The notes: a model not told the origin generated them from the letters alone. A stretch of 64,000 bases of DNA from Trichomonas vaginalis G3 (GCF_026262505.1 NC_067205.1:1116001-1180000); one strand, 5' to 3'. Shown: positions 18,147 to 26,932, counted from the first letter of the stretch. Numbers and translations: made by a program.

Positions 18147-19382
18147 ATGTCGAAAGATATTGCTTCCATGAGAGAAATACAACACAACCGACAACTCATT
18201 GTGCAAGCTCTAAATAAGAACACAACAAACTTTTCAAACTATTCTAAGATATCTGAGTCATTGAAAGAAGGAAACTTAAAACTGACATTAAACCCAATGA
18301 CAGACGAGTTTCTGTTTCAAGACAGTAAGAACCATACTGTTTGTATAAATCCAACAAAAAGAACTTTAAACGAGAAACCTATAGATGAACTTCTTTTGAA
18401 GGCAGATATTGACAACAAAGCTGACAAAGAGTATGTAGATGCAACAAGAGACTATATTCTCGCATGGACAGATAGAACATACCCACAAAAACATCATACA
18501 CATAACATCTATGACGTAGATGAACTACCAGCAATGTTAGATGACAAAGCTGACAAAACATATGTTGACAATAAAATGTCAAGTGAAGTGACAAGAGCTG
18601 ACAAAGAATATTCTAAAAAGACTCATACACATACCATATCTGATATTACAAACTTACAAGAAACCTTAAACAAGAAAAGTGACGTTGGACATACACACGA
18701 TTTCTTCGCAACTGTTGGTATAGAAAATATTGAAGGAACGGTTGAAGGAGCTGGTGGGGATGTATTAGATTGGAAACCTCCTAACTTTCCACAAGGTTTA
18801 ACATCGGAAGAAGACATAACAACGATGAGATACATTAGATGTAGAAATGTCTATGTCATGGAGGATGAAAACAAAGTTAAATTCACTGCTCAAGATTTAT
18901 ATGATAAAAAAGCTGACAAAACAGAGCTTCAAACGTTAAAGACAGAAATACTTCAAACACTATATCCTATAGGTTCTATTTACACGTCAATGAACTCTAC
19001 CAGACCAGAAGTAGTACTTGGTTTTGGAACTTGGACTCAAATAGTCGACAGGTTTTTGTATTGTGCAAACTCTTCAAAGGAAACAGGCGGAAGTAAAACG
19101 ATTTCAGGTGCAAATTTACCTGCGCACAGTCACTACATAGATTTAACTACATCTCAAGCAGGTTGGCATAAGCATAGATATTGGGATTGGTCAGCAATGA
19201 TAAAAGGTAAAGGATATGATGTTAAAGACAACGTTAAGTTTGCTATAGATTGTTACTGGAGTAACACTGAGGGAGGAGGAAACCATACACATCGCGTTTC
19301 AGGATATACGCAAACAACGGGACAAAGTAAAGACTACATGCCACCTTACATGACAGTTTACGCATGGTATAGAATTGCTTAG
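18147..19382 (+). CDS. Polinton B: fibre-like protein with phage tail-collar tip
   Basis: The frame is open for 411 residues. N-terminal attachment part at about 1-90. Shaft repeats with ADKTYVDNKM and HTHTISDITNLQETL at about 90-190, then a variable middle (to about 265). The tip has YPIGSIYTSM, TWTQIVDRFLYC, NLPAHSHYIDL and MPPYMTVYAWYRIA, like phage T4-type short tail fibre and collar domains. It should form trimers and bind a receptor. Its stop overlaps the convergent integrase end by 4 bp. Confidence 0.75.
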   Translation: MSKDIASMREIQHNRQLIVQALNKNTTNFSNYSKISESLKEGNLKLTLNPMTDEFLFQDSKNHTVCINPTKRTLNEKPIDELLLKADIDNKADKEYVDATRDYILAWTDRTYPQKHHTHNIYDVDELPAMLDDKADKTYVDNKMSSEVTRADKEYSKKTHTHTISDITNLQETLNKKSDVGHTHDFFATVGIENIEGTVEGAGGDVLDWKPPNFPQGLTSEEDITTMRYIRCRNVYVMEDENKVKFTAQDLYDKKADKTELQTLKTEILQTLYPIGSIYTSMNSTRPEVVLGFGTWTQIVDRFLYCANSSKETGGSKTISGANLPAHSHYIDLTTSQAGWHKHRYWDWSAMIKGKGYDVKDNVKFAIDCYWSNTEGGGNHTHRVSGYTQTTGQSKDYMPPYMTVYAWYRIA

Positions 19383-20338
19383 TCGTCATTTTCAACTTCT
19401 TTAGCATATTCGTCAGGAGTTGTCTTATATTTGTTAGGAACTGTTTTTGAAAGTATACCACCTTGAACTTTGACAAGTTTGAAACGAGGTCTGACAATAG
19501 TAGTTTTATCTTCTGCTTGCAGTGTGTACATTTTGCCATGTTTGCCTAAAACTTCATAATATTCTCTTGTATACTTTCTTCTATTTTTACGAACACGAAT
19601 GCGAGTACCTGTCGGGTTCCCATTGTTGTCATAGTCAATAGTATTTTCATATGGGTCGCGTTTAGGTATTTCTATTTTTACTTTGTCACCTTTCTTAAGT
19701 TTGAAGCCTGGCATTCTTTCTTGTTTGTCTCTTTTGACTAAACTATTAAATATATAGTCTTTCTCTAAGTCAGGGTTGTTTTTCATTTCTTCGGGGGAAT
19801 GGTTTCCCAAACCTTTTTGTTTACGGCTATTGTAAATATTTAAAACTTGTCTCATCTTTGCCATGGAGAAGTGTCTATACTTGTCGTCATATGACATTTC
19901 ATCTACCTCACCACCTTGTGGTTGATTTAAGTCTCTTAAGATTTTTATACAACTGTCAATGACACCAAGAGCAGAATGGTTTTGGTCGACAATGAAATAT
20001 TGGTTTACATTTTTTGAACGCAGATAGTTTTTTACATCATCTGATTTGAAAGAACTTTCACAGTCAGATGTCAGTTTTGTTGGATGGTATTTGTCAACGA
20101 ATATTGTCAAAGCAGTATTCACATCTAAAATATTTTTGGACCATAATGGTATGGCTTCACAGTATCTTGTGTTTTGACCGACAAATATTAGCCAGTATGG
20201 TGGTCCATCTTCTCTATACCTTGGAATGTTTTCCAAGATATCCATAAACCAAGCATTTGGTGTTGAACTAAAGATTTTTACCATGAGTGCTTTCTTTGTT
20301 GCTTTAGAAACATACGGGTCCTTGTTTGAATTCGTCAT
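19379..20338 (-). CDS. int: Polinton B: retroviral-type integrase (rve)
   Basis: The frame is open for 319 residues and looks whole. WFMDILENIP (about residues 31-40) and LTSDCESSF (about 92-100) give the first two acidic sites; the third region lies at NHSALGVIDSC. A basic C-terminal SH3/chromo-like part holds KKGDKVKIEIPKRDPY. It shares 16 bp of upstream sequence with the divergent 133-residue gene. It inserts the linear element into host DNA. It is the best-preserved enzyme of the element, together with the ATPase. Confidence 0.88.
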   Translation of the reverse strand: MTNSNKDPYVSKATKKALMVKIFSSTPNAWFMDILENIPRYREDGPPYWLIFVGQNTRYCEAIPLWSKNILDVNTALTIFVDKYHPTKLTSDCESSFKSDDVKNYLRSKNVNQYFIVDQNHSALGVIDSCIKILRDLNQPQGGEVDEMSYDDKYRHFSMAKMRQVLNIYNSRKQKGLGNHSPEEMKNNPDLEKDYIFNSLVKRDKQERMPGFKLKKGDKVKIEIPKRDPYENTIDYDNNGNPTGTRIRVRKNRRKYTREYYEVLGKHGKMYTLQAEDKTTIVRPRFKLVKVQGGILSKTVPNKYKTTPDEYAKEVENDD

Positions 20339-20354
20339 TTTTAACCCATAAGAA

Positions 20355-20756
20355 ATGGGTTTATTTGGTGCATTAGCAGGAGTCGCATCTAGATTTTTAC
20401 CCGCAGTGGGAACAATAGCCAGAGGTGCATTTGGAGTTGGAAGGAAGATTTTGAGTACATTAGGTATACTTAAAGAGAAAGCACAACCTATTATACAAAC
20501 TGTACAGAAAGGTTGGGAGGTAGCACGAGATGCAGCAAATCTTATTCCAAATCCTGAAACAAGAGGAAAAGTTCAAGGATGGATGGACAATGTAGGAAGA
20601 CAAGCAGGAAACTATTATAACAAAGCAAATGACTACTATAACCAAGCAGGACACTATATGGACCAAGGTGAAAGATTCTTTAACAGAGGATATAACCATG
20701 CACAACAATGGGTAAACAATAACCAACCTCAACCGCCTCAAACGTGGGGAATGTAA
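20355..20756 (+). CDS. Polinton B: 133-residue amphipathic-helix protein
   Basis: N-terminal amphipathic segment MGLFGALAGVASRFLPAVG (residues 1-19), a second helical stretch (KAQPIIQTVQKGWEVARDA), then Tyr/Asn/Gln-rich repeats and the end PPQTWGM. It is preserved in A, B and D. A minor virion protein with membrane activity, analogous to adenovirus VI, is possible by character and position only. Confidence 0.6.
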   Translation: MGLFGALAGVASRFLPAVGTIARGAFGVGRKILSTLGILKEKAQPIIQTVQKGWEVARDAANLIPNPETRGKVQGWMDNVGRQAGNYYNKANDYYNQAGHYMDQGERFFNRGYNHAQQWVNNNQPQPPQTWGM

Positions 20757-20775
20757 AATTTTTTACTGAGATGAA

Positions 20776-20931
20776 ATGAACAATACAGCATTGAGACAAA
20801 TGGGTTCAAGATGGATTTGTCGACTTCCAGCAGTTACACAACCACGTGTTTGTCAAGTCCTCCCTATACCTCAGGAAGTTTTAGACCGACTTAAAAAACC
20901 TAAACAACCAGTTGAAAACAAACCAAACTAA
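20776..20931 (+). CDS. Polinton B: 51-residue protein with conserved ends
   Basis: MNNTALRQMGSRWICRLPA at the start and QPVENKPN at the end are shared with A and D; the centre differs from A. The leader TTTTTTACTGAGATGAA is the same as that of the next gene. Two Cys residues are present. Unknown function. Confidence 0.6.
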   Translation: MNNTALRQMGSRWICRLPAVTQPRVCQVLPIPQEVLDRLKKPKQPVENKPN

Positions 20932-20950
20932 ATTTTTTACTGAGATGAAA

Positions 20951-21535
20951 ATGACCGAAGAAGTTGAAACGGTAGATTTGACACCACAAACAAAAAGTTC
21001 AGAACCATTGTCAAAACCTGTCAAAGAACTTACAGATGAAGAGAAAAATTCAATAATAGAAGGTGCCAGGTCTGGAAATGCAAACCCTAACTACAAAGTC
21101 ACTTTTCATAGAAATGGAACGGCTAGTATCTCAAAAAAGAAACAAACTCTCACAAATAAAATATTGAAGTCTGAAGGAGCTTTCGAGACAACAGATGGAA
21201 AAGTTTACTTCACTGACCAACAGTTCATTATAGAACATCTCATTGACTTAGAGTCGAAATATTCTAAATTTTACAACAAACACAAAAAGTTGAAAGGAAA
21301 ACAAAAACAAATGGCATATGATATTTATGAAGATGTTGACGACACAACTGTTCCTGCAGGTGAGGTAAAGTCAGAGGAACCGAAAAGTGACGAAAAACCG
21401 ATAGAAGAAGAAAAACCAAAAACTGAAGATAAACCAAAACCAAAGTTTAGTTTCCAAACTAAACCAAGTCAACCTTCATTAGCTGGTATGGGTTGGCGTC
21501 AAAGACTTATGGCAGCAGGCGGTTATGTAAAGTAA
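20951..21535 (+). CDS. Polinton B: conserved 194-residue protein
   Basis: The start at 20951 is chosen over an upstream in-frame ATG because A and D begin at MTEEVETVDL and the shared leader ends there. Thr/Ser/Glu-rich N-terminus, then a short fold around NPNYKVTFHRNGTASISKKK (about residues 45-65) and a helical Lys-rich middle. A Glu/Lys/Pro tract precedes the conserved end RQRLMAAGGYVK. It lies directly before PolB on the same strand. A replication accessory role is possible from position only. Confidence 0.65.
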   Translation: MTEEVETVDLTPQTKSSEPLSKPVKELTDEEKNSIIEGARSGNANPNYKVTFHRNGTASISKKKQTLTNKILKSEGAFETTDGKVYFTDQQFIIEHLIDLESKYSKFYNKHKKLKGKQKQMAYDIYEDVDDTTVPAGEVKSEEPKSDEKPIEEEKPKTEDKPKPKFSFQTKPSQPSLAGMGWRQRLMAAGGYVK

Positions 21536-21565
21536 AGAAAAAACATTTTTTTATTTTTATAAAAA

Positions 21566-23712
21566 ATGCCCCCGTATAGAATGGATAGAAGGTCTGCTAG
21601 AATAAAAGCAGAGTTAGAAAGATATGGTTGGAAAGTTTCAAAGAAGTTTAAATATAGGAAGGGAAGACCCATAAAAGTCTATGACAAACTGGCTGGTCTG
21701 ACCTATGAAATGGACTTGGAAACAGCACGCACAAATTATCCAAACAGGTTAGAGAGGTTAGAAGAAGAACGTCTTATGGACATGCCTTTCGATGTTACTG
21801 AGCCACAGGTTGAAGGACACGACGGCTTTGCCAGATTCTACTGGAAACATGACGAACAATTGCATCCTTTGAGGAGGAAAAAAGGAAAAGGTGAAGACGC
21901 ACATGCTCCCATGGAAAGAACAAGATATGCATATGAAAAGTATCGTGAGGTTAGAAGTAAAATTACATCTGGTCGAACCTTTACAGTAAATTTTGAAGAA
22001 GGAAAGAACAAAGAAGGCTTCATGGGTGTACTTGCTGCCATACAAGATGGAAATAAGAAAGGATACAATCTCAGATTGACCATAACAGATTTGGATGGTC
22101 ACATTTACTATGCACATGGCAATGTCACAACAGCTGCAATGCTTCTTGACGCTTTCAAGACTACAAAGAGAGAACAAATGGTTGACTCCGACTCAGACAT
22201 TTTGAATGCAATGAAGGAATTGCAAGTGTCAAGTTCGAATGGTACCAACCTAACCCTCAAGCAGTCAGACAACATGCTGGATACTTCCCGTTCATAAATA
22301 AGTCTGACATTGACTTGACAAGGTATGGAATTTACAATTCAATTGAAACAATTGTCAATGAACCTTGTATTCTTACATGTCTCAGGAACTCTGGTCTTGT
22401 TACAGATGAGAAGATGAAGTATCTTGAGTCATGTGTGAAGACAAGGTACATTCTCAGAGGTCAATTGGCAAAAATTGCACCGTTGGCAAATGTCAATATC
22501 CGAGTCAACATACCTACAGCTAAAGGTTCTTCACATGACGACTATGTTGTTGAGTTCAATTTACCATGGTTGAAGATTGCAATTGTCCACAACCACTTCA
22601 TGTTGAACGAAAGTCTTTCAAACCCATTGTTCGGAAAAGGCAAGTGCAACATTGTCAGAGCTGTAAACATTCTTTTCGAGAAAGGTTTGTTGGAACCAAT
22701 TCCAGATGACAAGCTGACAGAAACTTTTGTACCAAAAGACGAAACAAACTTTTCACTGTAGCAAGACCAAAAGTTGTTCCCAGACAAAGTTCTAGTACAA
22801 AAGAAGTACACAATTCCAAAAGGAGTTGGATTGTTCGGATACCAACCTGAACCAGAAGAACTTCCAATGAGGTTGCAAGAACTTCAAGATGCTATAAACA
22901 AACTTCCATTGAGACATCCAATGACGTCAAATTGTATTGGAGAGCTTCTGAGTTAGGTCAGAAGGTTTTATATGAAACAGGTTGCTTCGACGATGTTTAT
23001 GAGATAACAGGAGAAGTTTCTCAGAAGATAAGAGACTCACTTGAATTTCCACAAACTGGACCAATTGGTTGCGACAAGTTCGACTCAGATGAAAAAGATA
23101 TACTATGTCGACCTTAACGCTGCATACATGAGGTTTGTCCAATAATTATCCGACTGGAATTCCAAACGAAGATGGTGAGTTCCCGGGAAGGAACTATACA
23201 GTGGAAAAGTCATACAACAACTGTATGATATTAGGAAAGCTTCAAACCCAAACTGCAATGACACTCAAATTGCTTATGAATTCGACATGGGGATATTCCA
23301 TTAAGAAACCTCAAGAGATGAAGAGTAAACATTATGAGAAGGTCGACAACTTTGTTAAGGTTTTCTCCTTTTGTTTTGAAGTACGAATTCACTCAAGGTC
23401 AAAGTGGCTTAGTAACCACATTAAACCTATTGTCGAACATTGGTCTTACCCTCAGTTCGCAAAGGCAGTCCTTGACAACTACAACAAATTCTTCTCCGAA
23501 GTCAAATCGAAAGTTGTGGTTTACTATGAGAACATTGACGCACTCATGACGAACGAAGAAGGGTAACAAACTCATTGAAATGGGTTTAGTCGGTGAGAAG
23601 ATGGGTCAATTCAAATTGGACAAAATTTTCACCGAAGTTCATGTCCTCTCCAAAGCGTAAGTACTGGGGCATACTTGAAGACGGCACAGAAATAAAACAT
23701 TGCATGAAGTAA
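21566..23712 (+). pseudogene. polB: Polinton B: protein-primed family B DNA polymerase, broken
   Basis: The gene spans about 715 codons. The N-terminus (MPPYRMDRRSARIK) is followed by an exonuclease-side region. Palm motifs include DLNAAYM near 23115, LLMNSTWGYS near 23275 (the KxxxNSxYG site) and YYENIDALM near 23525 (the YxDTDS site). It is broken in about five places. Protein priming is inferred from the Polinton family; the terminal protein is not identified. Confidence 0.85.
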
Positions 23713-23976
23713 AAAATTTTTATTCGAATTTGAATTAAAATGTGGAATTCTTGGGAACGGGAAAGGCTTATTTACTTGAGGAACAGGTAAAGGTGGTGGA
23801 GGTGGAGGTGGTGGCAACCAGTCCATTTTATATTCCTTCCTAGCTAATTTCCGTTTAATTTCATGGTCGCCCTCGGAGTCTTTGAATCGGACAGGTCGAG
23901 TTACACCATTCTTGGTCTCAAACTCATATATAACCTGTTTGTCTGTATTTTCGTCGACTATGGCACGAGACACGAA
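23629..23976 (-). CDS. Polinton B: proline-rich small protein
   Basis: About 115 residues starting MFVSRAIVDENTDK. A charged domain (YEFETKNGVTRPVRFKDSEG) is followed by a run of eight Pro and a Pro/Phe-rich tail. The frame continues over the end of PolB on the other strand. The start is placed at 23976 rather than further upstream because the divergent gene begins 33 bp away with a shared leader. Unknown function. Confidence 0.5.
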   Translation of the reverse strand, partial: FVSRAIVDENTDKQVIYEFETKNGVTRPVRFKDSEGDHEIKRKLARKEYKMDWLPPPPPPPPLPVPQVNKPFPFPRIPHFNSNSNKNFLLHAMFYFCAVFKYAPVLTLWRGHELR

Positions 23977-24009
23977 CATTGACCAAACGGACAAAAAGTG
24001 TCATTTCGG

Positions 24010-24273
24010 ATGGTCACGCAGCCAATCGCATTCGAGCACTTCGAAGAAGCCTTACGTTCCAAGGGAGAGGGTGTCTGGTGCAAGGCAGAGGTCATGAAAC
24101 TCTACGAGCAGTACATCCTCAATGCCTGGGAGGACAAATCGTCCTTGGATTGGCAATTCTACCAACTCCTCTGGGACGACCTCCTACGCAACTGGGATAA
24201 CGAAAGAGTCCAATTCAAAGGTCTGGAACTAATTTTGCAAATTGACCTTAATTTAACATACTTATCCAAATAA
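24010..24273 (+). CDS. Polinton B: 87-residue acidic aromatic protein
   Basis: Opens MVTQPIAFEHFEEALR and contains KLYEQYILNAWEDKSS, WQFYQLLWDDLLRNWDNE and an Ile/Leu-rich end. Aromatic and acidic residues dominate, consistent with a compact helical protein. The upstream sequence AAAAAGTGTCATTT resembles other leaders here. I do not recognise it. Other frames through the same stretch are shadows. Confidence 0.5.
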   Translation: MVTQPIAFEHFEEALRSKGEGVWCKAEVMKLYEQYILNAWEDKSSLDWQFYQLLWDDLLRNWDNERVQFKGLELILQIDLNLTYLSK

Positions 24274-24322
24274 ACACCTAAATTTACTCGGGGTTTCCCC
24301 CTAAAATAAATTTTTTTTACTC

Positions 24323-25021
24323 TTAGAACCACTCGAGGTTCTCCTTACGGTTGTTGAGCTTGTCACCGTCAATGTGTCTGACCCTCGTCTTCTTGTCTGG
24401 ATTTGGAACCCATTGAATTGCGACAAGCTTGCCCATGGAAATTGAACCGCGATTCCGAAGGTTAAGGTTCAAGTGTCCCAAGTTGTTGAGGACTGGGGTA
24501 AGAACCTTGCCTGTCTCCTTGTTGCGGATTTGGTATGGGTAGGGTTGGGAAATTTCGTAAGCGTCATTGGCAACAAGGGTTGCCCAAACTTCCTTTTCTT
24601 CGTGTTTCTCTTCTTCTTCTTCCTCTTCTTCCTCTTCTTCCTCTTCTTCCTCGACAATTCCTTCTTCAATTTGGTACTCACGAAGTACGGTGTTGCATGT
24701 TCTGTCCTTTCCGAGTACCTTCCAGATGGCGTCTATCTCTTCGAAGAAACGGTAGATGAGTCTGGCAAGGTCTCGGTTCTCTCTCTCGTAATTGCGCAAG
24801 GTTTCCGCGAAATCGTTCAGGCATTTCTCATTGGAAGCTTGGTTCATGAGGACATCGGCTTTGAGATTGGTCATCTCTGTCATAAGACTACTTTGGAGAG
24901 TCTTAATGGTGTTTGTCAGATGAGCTTTCAATTGGGCAATTTGAATTTGAACTGGGCGCTTGTCTGACAACCTTGAAAGGACATCTGCTATTGTGTTCGG
25001 CTTCGGTGCTTGTTCGGACAT
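24323..25021 (-). CDS. Polinton B: coiled-coil protein with C-terminal NUMOD4/HNH domain
   Basis: 232 residues. A helical N-terminal half (LSRLSDKRPVQIQIAQLKAH, about 15-130) is followed by a long Glu run (about 128-145). The C-terminal domain (about 148-232) reads as NUMOD4 plus HNH: EVWATLVANDAYEISQPYPY, IRNKETGKVL, LVAIQWVPNPDKK, VRHIDGDKLNNRKENLEW. HNH domains bind and cut DNA. The fusion to a coiled coil and the acidic spacer are unusual for homing endonucleases, so a structural or DNA-binding reuse is possible. The Glu run is a 12-bp GAGGAAGAAGAG-type repeat that differs in length in D. Confidence 0.7.
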   Translation of the reverse strand: MSEQAPKPNTIADVLSRLSDKRPVQIQIAQLKAHLTNTIKTLQSSLMTEMTNLKADVLMNQASNEKCLNDFAETLRNYERENRDLARLIYRFFEEIDAIWKVLGKDRTCNTVLREYQIEEGIVEEEEEEEEEEEEEEEKHEEKEVWATLVANDAYEISQPYPYQIRNKETGKVLTPVLNNLGHLNLNLRNRGSISMGKLVAIQWVPNPDKKTRVRHIDGDKLNNRKENLEWF

Positions 25022-25053
25022 CGAAAAAATGAAGTGGTTTGAGAATGGCGGTT

Positions 25054-25638
25054 TTACTTCAAAAAGCTTGTTATGACAGTTATGTCATACAACAAGTTTA
25101 AAATAATATCTTGTTCTTCTTCTGAACGTTTGTTGTCTCTTCCGATAAAAGTTTGGAACATGAGAACCAAAAAACGTTTTTTGAGGAACCGAAAGAGTTC
25201 AGGCAAATTTTCATATTCTGGATATGTTGGGAGCAGTTCAAAACATCTGAGCTGACTTTCGGACAAAATTGGGACAATGTCAGAAAATTCATCTTTGGTC
25301 GGACTGCTTGAAGGTAAGTCCCTTACATGTAAGTAGCTCTGGTAAAGTCTTCTCATTTCTGCTAACTTTTGGAGTATAGCTTCGTAGTTTAGAAGTTTTA
25401 ATTTTAATTGTCTTATTCCACTCTTTACTTCTAAACGGTAAGTATCCATGAGGTCAAGAGTAGCTTTGGTTGCCTTAAGAGGAGCTATCTCTTCTTTGAC
25501 TTGTGCAATTTTGGTTGCAATTGTGATTTGAGCTCCTTCAAGTTCGCCGTCTATGTCGTTCTCAACACCTTCAACCATAGCTTGAAACTCTTCATCGGTC
25601 CATTGAGATTGGTGTGGGACGAATTTAACTTGCTTCAT
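25054..25638 (-). CDS. Polinton B: 194-residue coiled-coil protein
   Basis: Starts MKQVKFVPHQSQWTDEEF. A long helical region (about residues 15-100, with VKEEIAPLKATKATLDLMD and KLKLLNYEAILQKLAEM) is followed by a Leu/Phe-rich helical end with RDNKRSEEEQDII. The leader is TTTTTCATTTTTTGA. Same strand as the HNH gene, 32 bp upstream of its start. Family unknown. Confidence 0.6.
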   Translation of the reverse strand: MKQVKFVPHQSQWTDEEFQAMVEGVENDIDGELEGAQITIATKIAQVKEEIAPLKATKATLDLMDTYRLEVKSGIRQLKLKLLNYEAILQKLAEMRRLYQSYLHVRDLPSSSPTKDEFSDIVPILSESQLRCFELLPTYPEYENLPELFRFLKKRFLVLMFQTFIGRDNKRSEEEQDIILNLLYDITVITSFLK

Positions 25639-25672
25639 TCAAAAAATGAAAAAAATGTTTTTACTCTAAACG

Positions 25673-26056
25673 TTAAGGTTTGAACTGAACTGGTTGGATG
25701 TCGCCTTCACAGGTTATGTAGAACGGCTGACCCGAGAAGTGAAGGAGAGACTGAATTGCCAATTTCATATGGGGTAGGGGGTTCTCCTTGTTTGGTATTT
25801 TTATCCATGGGCGCTTTGCAAAGAACTTAACAAGAGCTTCTCTTTTGGCGTCCTTTATGCCATCGTAGGCTGTCCCGTCTGGTATTTGAATTGGAATTCC
25901 AGTCGAAGTCTCGAGCTGAAGTGTAGCCCTTCCAGAAATAGTGGTGTACTTGACCTTGGGCTTCATGACCTTGCGCAAGTAGTCTTTTACGCAGTTGTTA
26001 ATTTCAATTAGGTAAATTGCCTCGTCAAATCCTTCTTGCATTCCAAGTTCTTCCAT
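25673..26056 (-). CDS. Polinton B: 127-residue conserved protein downstream of 22-bp iterons
   Basis: The start at 26056 (MEELGMQEGFDEAIYLIEIN) is chosen because A and D align from there; a longer frame would run through the iterons. A small domain follows with TTISGRATLQLETSTGIPIQIP, KDAKREALVKFFAKRPWI and a C-terminal GQPFYITCEGDIQPVQ. No family is recognised. In A, B and D it is preceded by iterons with 22-bp spacing. A sequence-specific binding protein that controls its own divergent promoter is a hypothesis. Confidence 0.6.
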   Translation of the reverse strand: MEELGMQEGFDEAIYLIEINNCVKDYLRKVMKPKVKYTTISGRATLQLETSTGIPIQIPDGTAYDGIKDAKREALVKFFAKRPWIKIPNKENPLPHMKLAIQSLLHFSGQPFYITCEGDIQPVQFKP

Positions 26057-26062
26057 CCGACA

Positions 26063-26120
26063 GGAAAATATTTTCCGGACAACTGGAAAATATTTTCCGG
26101 ACAAAGGGAAAAATTTTCCC
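26063..26120. promoter_or_regulatory. three palindromes at exact 22-bp spacing
   Basis: GGAAAATATTTTCC occurs at 26063-26076 and 26085-26098, and GGGAAAAATTTTCCC at 26106-26120. All are perfect dyads (the last with one central base). The GGAAAA starts lie at 26063, 26085 and 26107. Location is between divergent genes, immediately before the ATG at 26056. Binding by dimers on one face of the helix would fit; this could be an operator or a replication-control site. Confidence 0.65.
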
Positions 26121-26220
26121 CGACGACAGGAAGAACTCTTCCAGTTGTCCGTCCGTAAACCATTCAAATTTTCGAAAATTGAGAACTTTTTCGTCGAACT
26201 TCAGAAAAAGTTTTTCCTTC

Positions 26221-26352
26221 CGACAGAAAAAGTTCTTCCTTCCGACAGAAAAAGTTCTTCCTTCCGACAGGACACAAACGAATGTCCGACAGAAAAAGTT
26301 CTTCCTTCCGACAGAAAAAGTTCTTCCTTCCGACAGGACACAAACGAATGTC
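26221..26352 (+). repeat. 22-bp tandem repeat arranged as two 66-bp blocks
   Basis: CGAC recurs at 26221, 26243, 26265, 26287, 26309, 26331 and 26353, exactly 22 bp apart, mostly in the setting CCGACAGAAAAAGTTCTTCC. Block 26221-26286 is repeated at 26287-26352. The second block ends at the accepted start codon (26348), so a decoy ATG exists at 26282. In D the array is shorter with unit GACAGGAAAGGTTTTTCC. Confidence 0.8.
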
Positions 26353-26932
26353 CGACGTCCCACCAACCGAGCCGATTCCCAAACCAGAAGAACCGACAGC
26401 CCCAGCGCCACAACAGTCTCCTCAGCAAGTCCCTCCACCAAATTACTACCAATTTCCACCTCAAGGTTACTACCAATTTCCACCTCAAGGTTACTACCCA
26501 CCACAAGGCTTCCCGAACTACCCTCCTCCTCAGCCTATGCCTTACTTCCCCAACCCTTGGTTGTTCCAGCAATCTCAATCTCAATCTCAATCGAAGAGAG
26601 ACCAAGACTTCGAAGAAGGTCTGAACCGCTTACGCAAAGATTATGCTACTGCCCCTATGGAAGACGACAGGCTTTCAGTCTCTTCCCTCAAATCGACTGA
26701 TTCGACTCGTACCACAGATTCGGTTCGTGACCGTGAAGACTACCTCAAGCAGTCTGAGAGACTCTTCATCCTACAATCATTTACAGTTGGAGCTCTCAAG
26801 AACATGCGCAATTACGAAGGTCAAACACCAGCTGGAGACCGCAAAACAGATGTACTCGCAAGAGCCGTCCAGCTCGTCAAAACAAAGACTGAGATAGTCG
26901 ACTTCATTCTTGCAGCTTGCCCATACAAGTAA
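26348..26932 (+). CDS. Polinton B: 194-residue Pro/Tyr/Phe-rich N-terminus with helical C-domain
   Basis: Start MSDVPPTEPIPKPEEP, chosen because D begins at the same place without the upstream in-frame extension. Residues 1-75 are Pro/Gln/Tyr/Phe-rich (YYQFPPQGYY units). Residues 85-194 are helical and charged (SKRDQDFEEGLNRLRKDYAT, RDREDYLKQSERLFILQSF, VQLVKTKTEIVDFILAACPYK). It is divergent from the 127-residue gene across the iteron array. Unknown function. Confidence 0.6.
   Translation: MSDVPPTEPIPKPEEPTAPAPQQSPQQVPPPNYYQFPPQGYYQFPPQGYYPPQGFPNYPPPQPMPYFPNPWLFQQSQSQSQSKRDQDFEEGLNRLRKDYATAPMEDDRLSVSSLKSTDSTRTTDSVRDREDYLKQSERLFILQSFTVGALKNMRNYEGQTPAGDRKTDVLARAVQLVKTKTEIVDFILAACPYK

Noticed and set aside
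24469-24759. Lys-rich and Ser-rich frames over the Glu run
   Set aside because: Alternative frames of the GAGGAAGAAGAG repeat inside the HNH gene.
26221-26352. CRISPR-like array of 22-bp repeats
   Set aside because: The units abut without unique spacers, there are no cas genes, and the setting is a eukaryotic Polinton.
26025-26605. Long minus- and plus-strand frames through the iteron array
   Set aside because: Produced by the 22-bp repeats; repeated FLSEGRTFSVGRKN-type peptides have no support in copy A.
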